A stretch of 64,000 nucleotides of DNA, taken from Phallus indusiatus (taxonomy: Eukaryota; Basidiomycota; Agaricomycetes; Phallales; Phallaceae). A program made the position numbers and the translations under genes. The DNA lies in contig JAQFWX010000137.1 in NCBI GenBank assembly GCA_027605045.1, forward strand, positions 1 through 64,000, written 5' to 3'. Below are positions 1 to 12,169 of this stretch, one piece after another. Numbering within the stretch: the first letter of the stretch is position 1; every line of letters starts with the position of its first letter. The notes beneath the pieces are model-generated. The model searched no databases. It was not told the DNA's origin and saw only the letters and a program-made list of their open reading frames with translations.

Positions 1-1273
1 GTAACCCTTTTCGATGCGCACCTGAAACTCTCCTTGCAAACCCAAAGATCCAATAGCGCGCTTTCTAACAATCAAACATCTACGTCTATTTCAGAAAAGG
101 TTTTATGGAGCTACATTTCCCAAATTGGAAGTGCTATTCGAGTCGCTCATTTAGCAGGATTAGCAATACGTTTAGTTGATTCAACCAAAATTTTACTGAC
201 AGGAAAAATCGGTATGTCTTGTTTCTATTTGTTTTGTAGAATTTGGATGAATAGCAACTTAGTGTTCGACTTGGATGTTGTGGACTGGTTGATATCTTGA
301 CTTACGACACACGTCAAGATGTACATCTGCTGCAAGTGAGTAATCGACATGTCATCAGTTCTCACTTGTTTTACCTGTCAGTAGCAAGAAGATTTATTAC
401 AGTTTGGGCGTTTGATTCTGGCTCTATGTTGTAATAATCTAATGGCGGGAAATAACTTGACAAAATCACTGGAAACAGTGACAAGAAATTATTCAGCAGA
501 TTTAAAGGCTGTTATTATATTCCTTTTAGGAAAGCCAGCAGCACACAAGGTGAATATTCAAGAGAGCGTATTGGATTATAAACTTAAGGGGTCCATAGTC
601 AATCAATCAATTATTTGATATGATAGGACAGCACTTAGTGCTTGAAATGGAAGCCTTAGAATGGTACGCATCCATGACTTTATGTTTTAGATCACGTCAA
701 AATTTAACAAAATTGCAGGCAAGCGGATAGGCTGGAAGGGGAATTGACGCGTGAGTTGGAAAATGGGAGGGTCGTGCGGCTTTTGTGTAAACTAGGATTT
801 ATCAATGAACGTCCTGAGTGAGTTTCACTTCTGGTCTTCTCGTGTGCTCAACTTTAATTTAATATAGATTTCATTGCGCTCCTCGTTGGTCAGAAACTGG
901 TGATCGTTATGTGCTACAATTATTCAGGGACTACGTATTCCATCAAGTGGATGAAAACGGAAATCCTATAATGAATCTCTCGCATGTGTTGACGTGTCTC
1001 AACAAGGTGAATAAGTTTTATCCCTCCCGTACTCAGATGATTTACACTACTGCTTAGTTGGATGCTGGAAGTGAGGAACGTATCATGTTGGTTTCGCGAG
1101 ATGAACAAAGCTGTTTGGTAGTAAGCTATAGGGAGCTCAAATCATGCATTGAGTCCTGTTTTAGGTCCGTACACACTTTCAATTATGATAGTAGTATTGA
1201 CACATTCTCAGTGAACTTGGTCGCCGAAATACTCGATGATAATCAACCCCCCCCCCCGTATTTTTGTGGCTAA
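1..1273 (+). CDS. PAN3: PAN3-like poly(A) nuclease deadenylation regulatory subunit, 3' part only
   Basis: This is the C-terminal part of PAN3, the pseudokinase subunit that recruits the PAN2 deadenylase to poly(A)-binding protein in the cytoplasm. The gene enters from the left edge, so its N-terminus is outside the window. Recognisable blocks in order are the pseudokinase region ([17 protein letters not shown] at about 94-144, then [12 protein letters not shown] to about 206), a helical part ([12 protein letters not shown], about 420-456), the knob domain with [14 protein letters not shown] (about 773-815), [19 protein letters not shown] (about 934-990), and the final [18 protein letters not shown] block (1061-1114). 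Several short introns separate these blocks. The last exon reads on through an 11-C run to a stop at 1271-1273, so the extreme C-terminus is less certain. The joint near 206 is off by one base (see findings). The family assignment is firm; the exon borders are approximate. Confidence 0.9.
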
Positions 1274-2063
1274 GGTGTATTTGTATTTTGGTATCCTTAT
1301 AAATTTATTAGGCCATATTAGAACTAGAATCAGGTTAATATAACGTACAGGTGAGGGTCGTGACATGTGAGAGAGGATAACAAAAATCGTTCCTGGGACG
1401 TTTCCGGCCTGTTTTTACTAGAAACGTTTGTTGCTTGTGCCTATCCAGGTATGTTGGCGGAACTACTGGGGCGTATATCACCAACCAGCGTTTAACCTAT
1501 ATGAGTATATCCTTCCCGAAGGACGCGAGAAATCCTTACTACGCCCTCGCACAGTGTAGAAACTCGAACGCACTGACAATGGATACGAGCTTGTCGTGAA
1601 AAATCCAAACTCCTCCACGACCGTGACCAACACTAGTCATAAGTTGTACAAGTTCGGCCAGTTAGACCTGCTGTGCCTTCTCAGCGGTACTTTTGATGTA
1701 CTCCTCGACAATATACGCCTGAGACACTGACAGAGATCGAATTAAATGCATGCTGCCACGTTAATAACTATGGTGCACATTTTATCATTCGCAGAGATTC
1801 CATCCAGATGGTTCATTTATAAGATAACTAAGTCATTCTGACAACTATTAGTTCAATTCATGTCTTTGGCGCCTCCTTGACTTTCAAAACAAAGTTCAGT
1901 TTAACATACACAACCAATGTAATAACTAGGAGCTATGGCAGCCGACGTTAAGCTAGCTCGTTTTATGACTACTTCTGAAAATGATCGTACAGTACTGTTT
2001 GTTATGCGGGCGTATAACCAAATCTGGAAAAACTACTAGCAATATGATAGTATAAAAATGTTT
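1274..2063. other. Intergenic, convergent 3' ends
   Basis: About 790 bp between the PAN3 stop and the stop of the opposite-strand TAF-like gene. I see no conserved coding block on either strand, and nothing beyond what two converging 3' untranslated regions would contain. Confidence 0.6.
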
Positions 2064-4008
2064 CTACTGTCCAAATAAACTTTCACTTCGTTTTCTCTTC
2101 GAAAGTCCAGTTGCCGCTGTTGACGAACCGTTCCCGCTAGCGCCGCCATACTGTGATCCCGAATGATGGGCAACGACTTTACTTCCTCTTCTAACCACCG
2201 GTAAAGGTTGTCTATAATCTTTAAGATCATAGTCCCACGTGGCAAGTAAGTGTGCATCAGCAAGGACTTTAGTAGCTGCTTCCTCTTCTTCTTCCCCCTT
2301 TTCCTTTCCTTTCACTGTCTTATGTTCCCCAGCGCCAGCACCAGCACTTGCATTCGTTCCCATGTTCCAATGAGCAGAGACTGGCGGTCCATAAAATAGC
2401 TTCTGGTTGTTTCTTTCTAGTGGTGGAGGAGCGGTCAAACGAGAGACCTTCATCAAAACCTGGTGCTGCAAGAGGAAATCACTTTAGTTCTTAAGGTCAG
2501 ATAACGGGTAATGATGAGACTTACAGATAGTATATTTCTGGCTAGAATGGGAATTCTACTGCCTTGCATAGTTGTTGGTTCGACATAAGCGACCGGACTT
2601 GCTACGCTACGAGCATGCCATTCGGGTGGCGGAAGGGGAAGGGTGGTAGGGACCGGGGTAGCAGCAGAGTTCAATATAGGTTTGCCATTCTTGTCTAATG
2701 GGACAGCGTGGGCAGGTAGAAAAGCAACTCTGCGCGGAACACATGTATTCACGCTACTCGTTCCAAACATAGTGGGTGCTGGAGAATACGCTCTAGATGA
2801 AAGTCCCACCATCATCATAGCGAGACTGTGGTGCAGAGGATTGGACGTCAAAGCACCGGAAGTAGAAAGGGAAGAAGACTGCAAATAGGAATACGAAGAT
2901 AATAGCGACGGGATTGTAGACATAGATATATTGTCATTGGAGGGTACGGAGGAAGCAGGTTTCGGAAAATGACATTCCGGAGCGTTCGCAAGGGAGGAGT
3001 TTTCGCACGGTATGCTGGCGAGATATGTGGACGAAGCGGACGCCAGTGCAGGAAGAGCAGGCGAAGGTTGTCGAACTGCTAAATGAACTCTCGTTCCGTT
3101 CTGCAATTGTGAATTCTCGGTCGTAGGACCGTTAGCCTCTGGTGAATGAGTCTGCGGTAAAGCTGGCGGTGGTGTTGGTGATGGAGGTGGTCTTAAAGGA
3201 GGAGTCGATTCCCCAGTTACAGAAACGACTGAGGAAGGAGGAAATGAGTGAATTCCGTTGGGAAATCGAGGGAAAAAACTCGGAACGTAGTCAAGGAAAT
3301 ACGAGTCAGAATTAGAATCAGACAGCCGTGTACGTTTTCGAGGATGAATGGATGAAGGGTCAGTTTCCAAATCCATCAACATTGAGACGGTTGCATCTGT
3401 GAAACTAAGATTATTATTATCCAAGAGTTGTTCAGCATTCTCTTCTATTTTGATAGGAAGATCCTCTCTCTCTTCATCGTCATTGTCATGATCATCGTCA
3501 TCGTCAGTAGTGGTGGTGTCATAGTCCCCTTCTAATGGTGCGTACACAAGAGGTATATCATTAGACGAGTCGTGAAATATACCATCCTGTATGATTGCTA
3601 CAAAACAGATTCAACATTGAAAAACACAGAACAGTAGATGTCAGCCGTACCTTGTATCTCGGTCAACTCCTCGGCCCTTTTTGCTGTCTGAGCGGTGTAT
3701 CGTACCAGCTCGTTTGCCTCGCCCTCTGCATACTCTCTTAGTTCTTCCATATCAACACCAATTTCACTCAGAGCCGAGATAGCATCGCGCACAGTTACAC
3801 CCGTCCGTCCTGCATGTTGAGCGTACTTGGCGCACGTCTCAGATAACAATACCAGGTAACGCGAAAGGATATCGGTGAGGACGTATGTGGCACGAGAGGA
3901 AGTTTTTGAAAAATTGTGGGCGTGCAATGTTCGCGTCGTGGTAGTATGCAGAATCTGTGCTTCAATGACATGATCTAAAGAAAGTGGAAGGGAAGAAGAG
4001 GTGGTCAT
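2064..4008 (-). CDS. Bromodomain-associated histone-fold protein, TAF8-like TFIID subunit
   Basis: Three exons (4008-3651, 3597-2525, 2465-2064) sum to 1833 bases and give a 610-residue protein. Residues about 8-110 form a histone fold of the Bromo_TP type, containing DHVIEAQILHTTTTRTLHAH and later GVTVRDAISALSEIGVD. Folds of this type are found in TFIID subunits TAF3 and TAF8 and in SAGA's Spt7. The middle is acidic and then rich in Ser and Pro. It includes LDYVPSFFPRFPNG, which resembles the short 'P-x-F-P' segment following the TAF8 histone fold; this is what tilts the call to TAF8. The C-terminus has a KGKEKGEEEEEAATK charged run and a basic KRKRSE end. The start at 4008 (MTTSSSLPLSLDH) was chosen because it lies just before the fold; longer in-frame readings upstream look non-coding. 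Exact TAF identity is inferred. A nuclear role in transcription is expected from the family. Confidence 0.8.
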
Positions 4009-4518
4009 TTTGCGAAACTCTGCCGAGCCACAGGCGTGAACGCGTGAACAGGGAGCACTCAGATTTGTCAGCAGTTGACAAGCTTCACAATCCACTTGTC
4101 CACTGCACCACGAGTGAGCGTTATCCCTCCTTAAAGTGCTAATAGCATGTATATTGACCATTATTAATTTTGGCATGTTTAATGAGAACAGATTATGAAC
4201 AGGTATCAAACAGGTATATATACTATTTGTACTTAGCATGCGAGGAAAAAGAAAATGACATCCGATCTTGCATCAATAATCGTGACAAAGAGAGTGAAAA
4301 GGCTCCAGAATGCAAAGAAGCACAGCAAGACTTGATAACAAGTCTAACACGAAACATAAAAACAGACAAAAACACAAATGGACGCACAGCAGCAACAGCT
4401 CCTTCCTTCCACACCCCCGTTCTTCTCAGCGCACCAAAGGTATGCGTCTAAGGCGTGGCAATAGAAACATATCATCCTGGATTGGACATGATCAGAATAT
4501 ACCTCCATTATATCCTGT
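4009..4518. promoter_or_regulatory. Upstream region of the TAF8-like gene and downstream region of the RasGEF gene
   Basis: About 510 bp between two genes on the same (-) strand. It should hold the promoter and 5' leader of the TAF8-like gene and the 3' end of the RasGEF transcript. Open frames here on both strands lack conserved motifs. No distinct TATA element was found. Confidence 0.4.
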
Positions 4519-7500
4519 TCATGCTTCTCGGCCAAGAAGCGATTGCAGAACCTCTGTCTCCAGCGACCGGATCCTGAAGCATCTCTGATATGATTTTACA
4601 TCGACTCCAAACGGTACGCACGCAGCTAAATGCTGAGCGCCTACGAAAGCCTTGATGACACCAGCAATCAACCGTTGTTTATGAACATTGATCAATGGCT
4701 CCAGTGCTATATCCTCCGGTAAGGGTTGAAGATTGAAAAATACCTCTGAATGTGAAGGGGAGATAGTGTGCCAGTTGATATATCGATCAAGACGGGCTCG
4801 GTTGGCGCAGTTGGGTCTATAAAATCCGGGAGTTTCTCGTAGGCATACAATTGTGCCAGGTAGGCACCCAGGAAAGGAAGACAGTACGGCTGCCGATGCT
4901 GGTGCGAATGCCCCTGCGGAGAAGAATGCTCTTTCTCCTTGTCTTTATCAAATGCGTTACCAGCAACAGACGGGGAACTAATGGTTCCACCTTCTGCTCC
5001 CGAATTCAATGGCCTTTGGTCAATCAATGCAGCCGTCGCGTTTCGGATATACTTAAACTCTCCTTCACGTGATGCGAACCGTTTCAGATCCTCGAAAATA
5101 CGCTGTTCCCACATGCCCACTTTGTTCCATTTCTTACTCATGGCTTTGTTCACCCATCGTGTCTGTAAACCGGAGATAATGGCGACGAGAGTATTGAAGT
5201 TGTTGTGAAGATACATTTTCTAGACAATCACAGCGATAAGACGAACAACTTTATCAGTATAAATTATCAGTGACGTACCCAGGCAATACGAATGATTTTC
5301 TCGATCAAGATCACCCTCTCCACTGGATGTGTTAAAACAACTTCCGAAGCGATGAAATTTACAACAAGGTCAAATCTTGCACGTAATGCCAAGATGGAGC
5401 TCAATTTAGGATGCGTAGCGGCGTGAAGTATGGATGTTGAATGCGGATGTGCCCCGATATTAGAGTCCGAGCCGTTGCTGTCCCCGTTGGCACCATTCCC
5501 AAACGTCGCTCCTGCATTCTTTAATCTTGCTCTGTCCTTCACAAACGAGACCCAATCCCGTACATTCACATCTTCAATGGCCTGTCCCCATTGATGCGAG
5601 ATAATCTCCTCAAATTTGATTTTCTTGAATAAATCAGCCTCGATGATCATGAATTGCTGAGCAAGTAATTCGGAACGATGAAGGAGAATAAAAGACCGGT
5701 AAGCATAAGGCACTGTCGAACCTGGATGTAAAAGAGGTGCAGACGGCGCATGTCCTGGCATTGGGACTGAAGTGGGAGAATTCGCTGTCACGCCCAATGC
5801 AGCAGCGGTAGCGCTAGACACGGAAGATGGCTTGAAAGTCACATTACTGTTCAAATCAGCTCTCTTGGAGGGTAGTACAGTAGGATTGCGAGCTGTATGT
5901 GCTGCAATAGTCGAGGTCCGCGCGTAGGCAGCATCCGTCCTAGGAGAAACACTTGTACCAGACTTGACAAAACCCCTCGATGAAGATATTGATACCGTGG
6001 AGCTCACACTCCCAGATCTATCTCGTTCTTGGGCTTTATATCCACTTCCATGCTCAGTGTTCGCAGAAGTAGACGCTACAGTCACGGTCGGATTGAGGTT
6101 CACAGAAAAATCTTCTTCCTCGTCCTTGTAGCCAACGCTCTCGGCGCTAAGACTGATACCACTCTCCATGCTTCCAACACTCTCGGCACTGACACTATAT
6201 TTTCTCTCTCCAACGCGCCTTCTTCTACTCCCTTCGGCACTGAAATCTATGCCATCGGGAGCTTTCGCTCGAGCAGTTTTTAACCAACGCCCAACCTTTA
6301 TGTCCTTTTCTCGCTGTCTTTCAACGTCAATCTGACCTTCTAACCGTCGCAGTGCAGCTTCAGCATCTCCCGCCTCATCTTCATCGTCCGAAATGAGCTC
6401 AATTTGCCACTGTTGAAATTGAGAAGTATACCCCCCAGCGTGACTTGTGCCGGCTTGACTAGTAGTTCGCTGAGACGACAAGGAAGTAGAGCGAGAAGAG
6501 CGACTAGAGGCTGTTGGAGAGCCGTCATTTCTACTTCGCGTCCGCATAGCAGCTGAAGTAACGTTATCAATTCTTTCCCTGGAACCCGATCTAGATCGTA
6601 TACTTAGGACAAAGGATGATCTTGATCGTATACCTAAGGATGATACGCTCCCGCCTGAACCACGCACGAACTGGAACTCACGTCGAAGAGGAAGTCGACG
6701 TGCCGGTTTCCCTTTGCGAACTCCAACTCCAGCGTCAGCGTCTCTTTCAGCTTGATTGTGATCCTCGATGCTAGATAAATCGGATTCAGAAGTAGATAGA
6801 TCGTAATCATCCAACGACACAATGTTAGGAGCCCATCCCTTTTTTAAACGACTGTCACTAGCACCCTGAACGGAATCCTCGTAGGGTGTTTCCCCCACGT
6901 CTCGCCTATCTTCATGAGACTCGCTTTGGTCCGAGTCTGAATATGATAACGCAGAAGTAGAGGCAGGATCGGCTACACTCTCAATAGAAGCCCGTGTATC
7001 TGCCCCGGATTGGCCACCAAGAGCCGGGTTAAGATCTAGACCAGAACGCGTACTGTTCTCGTCAGATTCTGAAAAAGAGCCAGAAATTGAGATGGCGCTG
7101 TGGGAAGGAATATCAAGTCCAGGAGGACGGGGCGGGTAAGCAGTATCGTCGCCATCCTCGTGACTACCGACAGTAGAGGAGCTATCAACCGTCGTCGAGC
7201 CATCACTAGGTATTTCAGTATTGCTTTGCTTTGGTGCTATTGCACCTTCTTTAGGTAGAGCAACAGCAGAGCCGGATGCGTTACTGCGTTCAGTTTCAGA
7301 ATGAGTTGGACCAAGCTTCAGCATCTTCAAATACTCTTCTACACCGCCTTTCACGTGCAAGAGTTCTTCCGCAGGATTTACCATCTCTCTCCCGATTCCG
7401 ACCCTGGGGTCACGGGCGATCCCAGAAGCAGGACCAGAACTTGATTCTAGCGAAAATGGACTAAATGACGAATCCGGACTTGGGTTCCTGACTTCGATCT

Positions 7501-10500
7501 GGGGAATATACGCGATAGCCATATTGGCTGCGTACGGACTTCCTCCAACGGCAGCTGAAGATCTAACATTTAGGACCCGCTTCCACCGTCCTAACCTTCC
7601 AATAGTGTTTACGAAAGCGCGAGATATAGCACTGCTGTGATATGGTGCCCCGGAACGAGAAGGTAAAGGTAATGCTCCTATTCCTGCAGGCTGCGCGAGA
7701 GGCGCATCGATTCCTGGTTTAGGCGATTTAACGTGATCAAGGATGGTCTTTGAGAGGGGCTGAGAAAGCAATAAAGTGTCAGGTGACGTGAACGGAATAT
7801 GTGAGGTGGTAAGAGCAGCGAGCGCCGCAGAACCGGCCTTCGTGCCCAATGTAGGGTAGACACCAAGCTTGGCTGCACCGTCAAACGAAATTCCAACGTT
7901 CATTCCTGTAGAGCTGGATATCGACCCCATCCCCGAATCATTGTTATGAGAAGGTCCACGGGAAAAATGCACGTTTGAAAAATCAAGATCGACATCGGAA
8001 TCATCTGTGATTAAATCAGTAGAACTGGCGACAGTGTCAGTCCCCCGCCTAGCGTGTGCTGCTTTACACTCTCGAACCACCTTTTTCAGTTTTCGAACAA
8101 TACTCTAAGGAATGAAGGGTCCCAAGTTAGAGATGTAAAAAATAATAAACAATGAGCAGACGATCAGCATACCAAAGCGTCCCCGCCACCGTCACTTCTC
8201 GTACTTAGATCCCTGAAAAGGGAATTCAACCACGCAGTGAACAAGGTACACAAGGCAGAGTTTGGCAAGAAATCTTCCCGGAAGAAGGTTAAAAGCCAAT
8301 AACGGATAGCGATAAACGTCCTGACACGAATAATCCGCCGGACCATTTCATCCTGCTTTGAGGTAGGTTTTTCGAGAGCCCAATGAAACCTACATATAAG
8401 GAGATGACAAAGGTCTACAGGCGTGATATAGGTACGGTATGTAAGGAGAAAATTGAGCAACTCGTCGTAATCTAATTCGGAAGTGAGCTGGGCTATCCAT
8501 CGTTCAACAGTGGCGGCAATGATAACAGTCCGAGGAGCTGCCTCAGGATTGGTAGAAGGAACAGAGTCGGGTTGACGCGCATTGCTTCTTTTCCTAGGTG
8601 GGAGAGGCGCGGCCGATGACGTCGAATGCGTGTGAGATGATTGCGTATTAGACTCTGCTTGACTACCTCCTGACATCGAAACAGACATCGAAGCGTCGTC
8701 TCGAATAGCCGCACTCGTATCTCCACTATCCCCATAAATCTCTCCCCATATGACAAATCGCGGGTCATCCTTGGGGTTGGGAGATTCAGTGGCAGTTATT
8801 TTTATGGTTGCGCCAGTAGGAGGCGCAGATGATAATGCTGAGGGCAACGGCAAACCCTTATACGTTTGAATAACGTCGAAGACCCGAGTCGAGAAATGAA
8901 GCCATGTGTTACTGCTATCGGCGGACGGAAAGGGGTAATCGCCCAAAGCAACATTTATGGTCTTATCTTCTTTTGCAAATTTCGGCGTGTCGGGCTCTGA
9001 CGAAGAAGCGACTCCAAGCGCTTTGTTGTCATGTTCGAACGACGAAGTATCGCGCTCTTGTTGTCCATTCCCATTCCCAATACCAATATCCCCAATACGG
9101 GCCGTAAGTCCGGACTCAAAGGACTGCATCTCTCTCAATTCTCGAAGCTGGGGCGGCTGAGAAAGAAAATCTTCCATCAGCGGCGACGAGTTCTCAGCAA
9201 CAGTAATGGGCTCCGAATCTAGACTTAAGCTCCCATTCGAAACACGTAAAGGAGTCGTGTATTTCACATTTTCACCAAAGGGAGAAGCTATACGCCAGGG
9301 TTCCCCGATAGTGTAATTATGGAACAAGTTATGTAAACTGTTGTTGATGACCCCATTGTTCGCGACACCAACGTTAACACCAACGTTGCTCAGAGCTGCG
9401 GATGTTGACACCGAGGGACGACGGGGGAAATTTGTAGCCGCATTTTGAGTAGAAGCGAGTCCAGCAGCTGATGAAGAGCGCGATCGCGAGGAAGAAGAAG
9501 CGGCTGTAACTGGCGCAGACGCAGAAGTAGATGCCACTGTTGAATCCATTTCATCATGGGTATTAGCTGAAATATGACTATCGTCTACGTTCCCAACCAA
9601 TATAGGAAGACCCTTCATCGCGCCACTGATGCTTTTTCCTTTTCTCCTCGATGACGACGCAATGGCACCAGTATCCGTAGCAAGCTCAGATACCCATCCC
9701 AGAACCTGACTGAAAGCATCCGCTCCAGCCGTCAGCTCGTCACGAATTTCGAAAGGAGGATAAACAGAGTAAGTGTCATATCCATACGTATAACGAGAAG
9801 AAGAAGCATGATGTTGTGAGGGCGCTTGGGAATGGGTGTCTGTCGAATTGGAAGGGCTCAAGGTTACACGGGAATGAAGATCGGAATTAGACCGTGTCTT
9901 GCGCAGCTTGCGACGCGTAACCGGTGGGGGAGACGACGGGGACGAATTAGTTACCGGACTAGAAGTTATATTTGAACCATTCTGTGCTTGATTCGAATTC
10001 ATGCTCCCGCCAGTAGCAGTATTACTATTATTATTAGGCTTGAACATCCCTGAAGGTAGAAAATCTTGCACGCTAAGACGTGCTTTTCGACGTGAGCTTG
10101 TGGTGGCAGTAGTCGTTATGGGTTGTTGATTTGGAGGTTGTGGCTGTGATATTGAATTTGAATGGTCAGATGGAAGTGGCGCCGAGTCATCGTCTCGTCG
10201 GCTTCATGTGCGGTTTTCAAAATGAGTTGAGAAACCATAAAAAAGAGACCCTCTCACCTAATTCGGAATACTTTTGCTCCCGATTCATCTTCAACAGCGG
10301 TGATAGCGTACGGTGATCGAACAACTTGATCGCGATGCCCTACTCTCAAAATTTTGTCATAACATTTCTTGAGCTCTCGCGCTGCAAGTGCAGAAGACGT
10401 TTGAACAAAAGAGCCATCAGCTAGAGATAAAAATTAGAAACTATACAGTTCAAATCAAGCAAGGCCAATAACAACTCACGAGCAATGAAAAGATCAGCTT

Positions 10501-10993
10501 TGGTGACTTCGGGAGGTAACGAATCAATATCAATTCTGGAAGAATCTACTCCAGTTCCTTGCTCAGTCCCCAGATCAGACGATATCGACTTTGAAGGTGC
10601 CATGACAAATGTTCTGGCTGGGATGACATGAGAACTCGTTCCAAGAGCTGTGGCGGACGGTACCGGGACTGGAATTGGGATGGAACGAAGATCAGGAACG
10701 ATAGGAGATGAGGAACTCGAAGGATGGGTAGATTGTGCATCCGAGAAAGACATGGTCGACTTCACCAGACTTGGTTCAGCGTCAAGACTAGTGTTAGAGG
10801 TGTCTTCGTCAGCGTTGGGTGGTGAAGACGGTGAAGATCCATGCACGTCTCCCAGACCTAATCCACTAGACGAATTAAGAGATAGTTCGAGAGGTGGGAG
10901 AACAGGCGCGGTGTCGGAAGAATCGCCGGCTAATATTGAGGATGACGAAGGTGCGGGTAAGTGTGTATCACCGGGTGGAGATGTGGTAGACAT
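4519..10993 (-). CDS. Ras guanine nucleotide exchange factor (CDC25-type RasGEF), about 2,000 residues
   Basis: A very large multi-exon gene. The N-terminal exon (from ATG at 10993) is Ser/Pro-rich. After an intron comes a small conserved block (APDGSFVQTSSALAARELKK, then RSPYAITAVEDESG, about 10436-10259), then a long disordered region. A RasGEF_N domain follows near 8540-8230 (ERWIAQLTSELDYDELLNFL). After an intron a second long disordered, Ser-rich segment covers 8110-5750. The catalytic RasGEF domain covers about 5710-4519 (FILLHRSELLAQQFMIIEAD, HPVERVILIEKIIRIAW, then MYLHNNFNTLVAIISGL after the 5278-5217 intron). The C-terminus has LEPLINVHKQRLIAGVIKAF, which I recall from basidiomycete RasGEFs. 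It should load GTP onto Ras in nutrient or mating signalling. No SH3 domain is evident in what I read. Near 4757-4760 the frame shifts by one base inside the catalytic domain (see findings). The start is the first ATG of the open N-terminal exon. Confidence 0.88.
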
Positions 10994-12169
10994 AATATAA
11001 TGTTTGGTCGTAGGAAATTCGTAGTGTGTCGATGAAATAAGATATAGTCCTGCAATAAGAGTAGCGAAAAGACGAGTTTGATGACGAGAGTTCGACGATG
11101 AGGGTAGGTAGGTTGTCGGGTCGAGTCAGAAAACCTCGAAAGGGTGGTAGGAAGCGAAAAAGTATAAGAGTTGGCGTAACAAAGAAGCTCCTGGGTAAGA
11201 AAAAAGCGAGAAATTTGGCCTTTAATCTTTCGCTTTTTGATTTTTTTTATTTCTTTGGCTCAGAGTGATCGTTTCATAAGCATTATGAAAATGAATGCCG
11301 TAAATAGATGGATGATCACGGTTGGACCAAGGACCTCTTGTTATTTCAGCTGAAGCACAGATGAATTGGAGGCACCAATGGAGTATTGATGAAGTCAGAA
11401 GCGATTATCGACCGTAAGGAAAAGCAACAAGGGAGAGAGGGGGATACAACAGAGAATTGACGCGAAATCGACAGCAGACACAGCAGTGATTGTCGGAGGC
11501 GTCAAACAGAATTCCTCCGAAAGAGATAAACAATTCAAAAATCCCCCTCGATCAATTCACTCGGTGGTAGACGAGCTGCGAGGTTGTTGTCGACGTCGTA
11601 CGTCGTCTAGCGTTTGGAACCTAGATAGGCCTAAACGATGGGGGGAATGGGCTTTTGAAGGCTGAGACCTTTTTAAGGAAAGGCACGAAAACGCACAACG
11701 AGACGAATTTGGGTGGATGCTGACGTAATAATTTCCAAGTTTTCCCTTTGGTCAATATCCGAAATCGCTTACGTATACGCTATATACTATGTATATACTT
11801 GCTAATCTCCATTCGTCACAATGAAGGGCTATTGTTGTCGTCCAATGATCAGTCTCTTTGGGTCTCTCTCTCTTTTTGTAGGTCTCAAATTATTATTGGG
11901 CCATGCCGTTCAGCGGACGCTTTTGTCCCCCCTTCTTCAATAGTTCTTCTCTCTATCCCTGACGGACTCGGAACTGGCCCCGATCTCTGTTTAATCTTTG
12001 TACCACCCCGATTCATTGTCGCGCTCGATGAAATTTCTCTCCAAAAATAATTTGGTCTCCGGTGTATAAAAGAAATATATTTATATACATATATCCGAAC
12101 ATGTCTAAGTAAATAATCAAGCTTGTACACTAAATTTTTCTTGGTGAGAATAGAGCGGCGGTGTTTGTG
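10994..12169. promoter_or_regulatory. RasGEF promoter and long 5' leader; OXA1 3' flank
   Basis: About 1.2 kb upstream of the RasGEF start and downstream of the OXA1 stop, both genes on the (-) strand. I see no conserved coding block. The length suits a complex promoter or long 5' untranslated leader for the large signalling gene. Confidence 0.4.

Noticed and set aside
10650..11000. A 116-codon (+) frame opposite the RasGEF N-terminal exon.
   Set aside because: It is an antisense shadow of Ser/Pro-rich coding sequence on the (-) strand.
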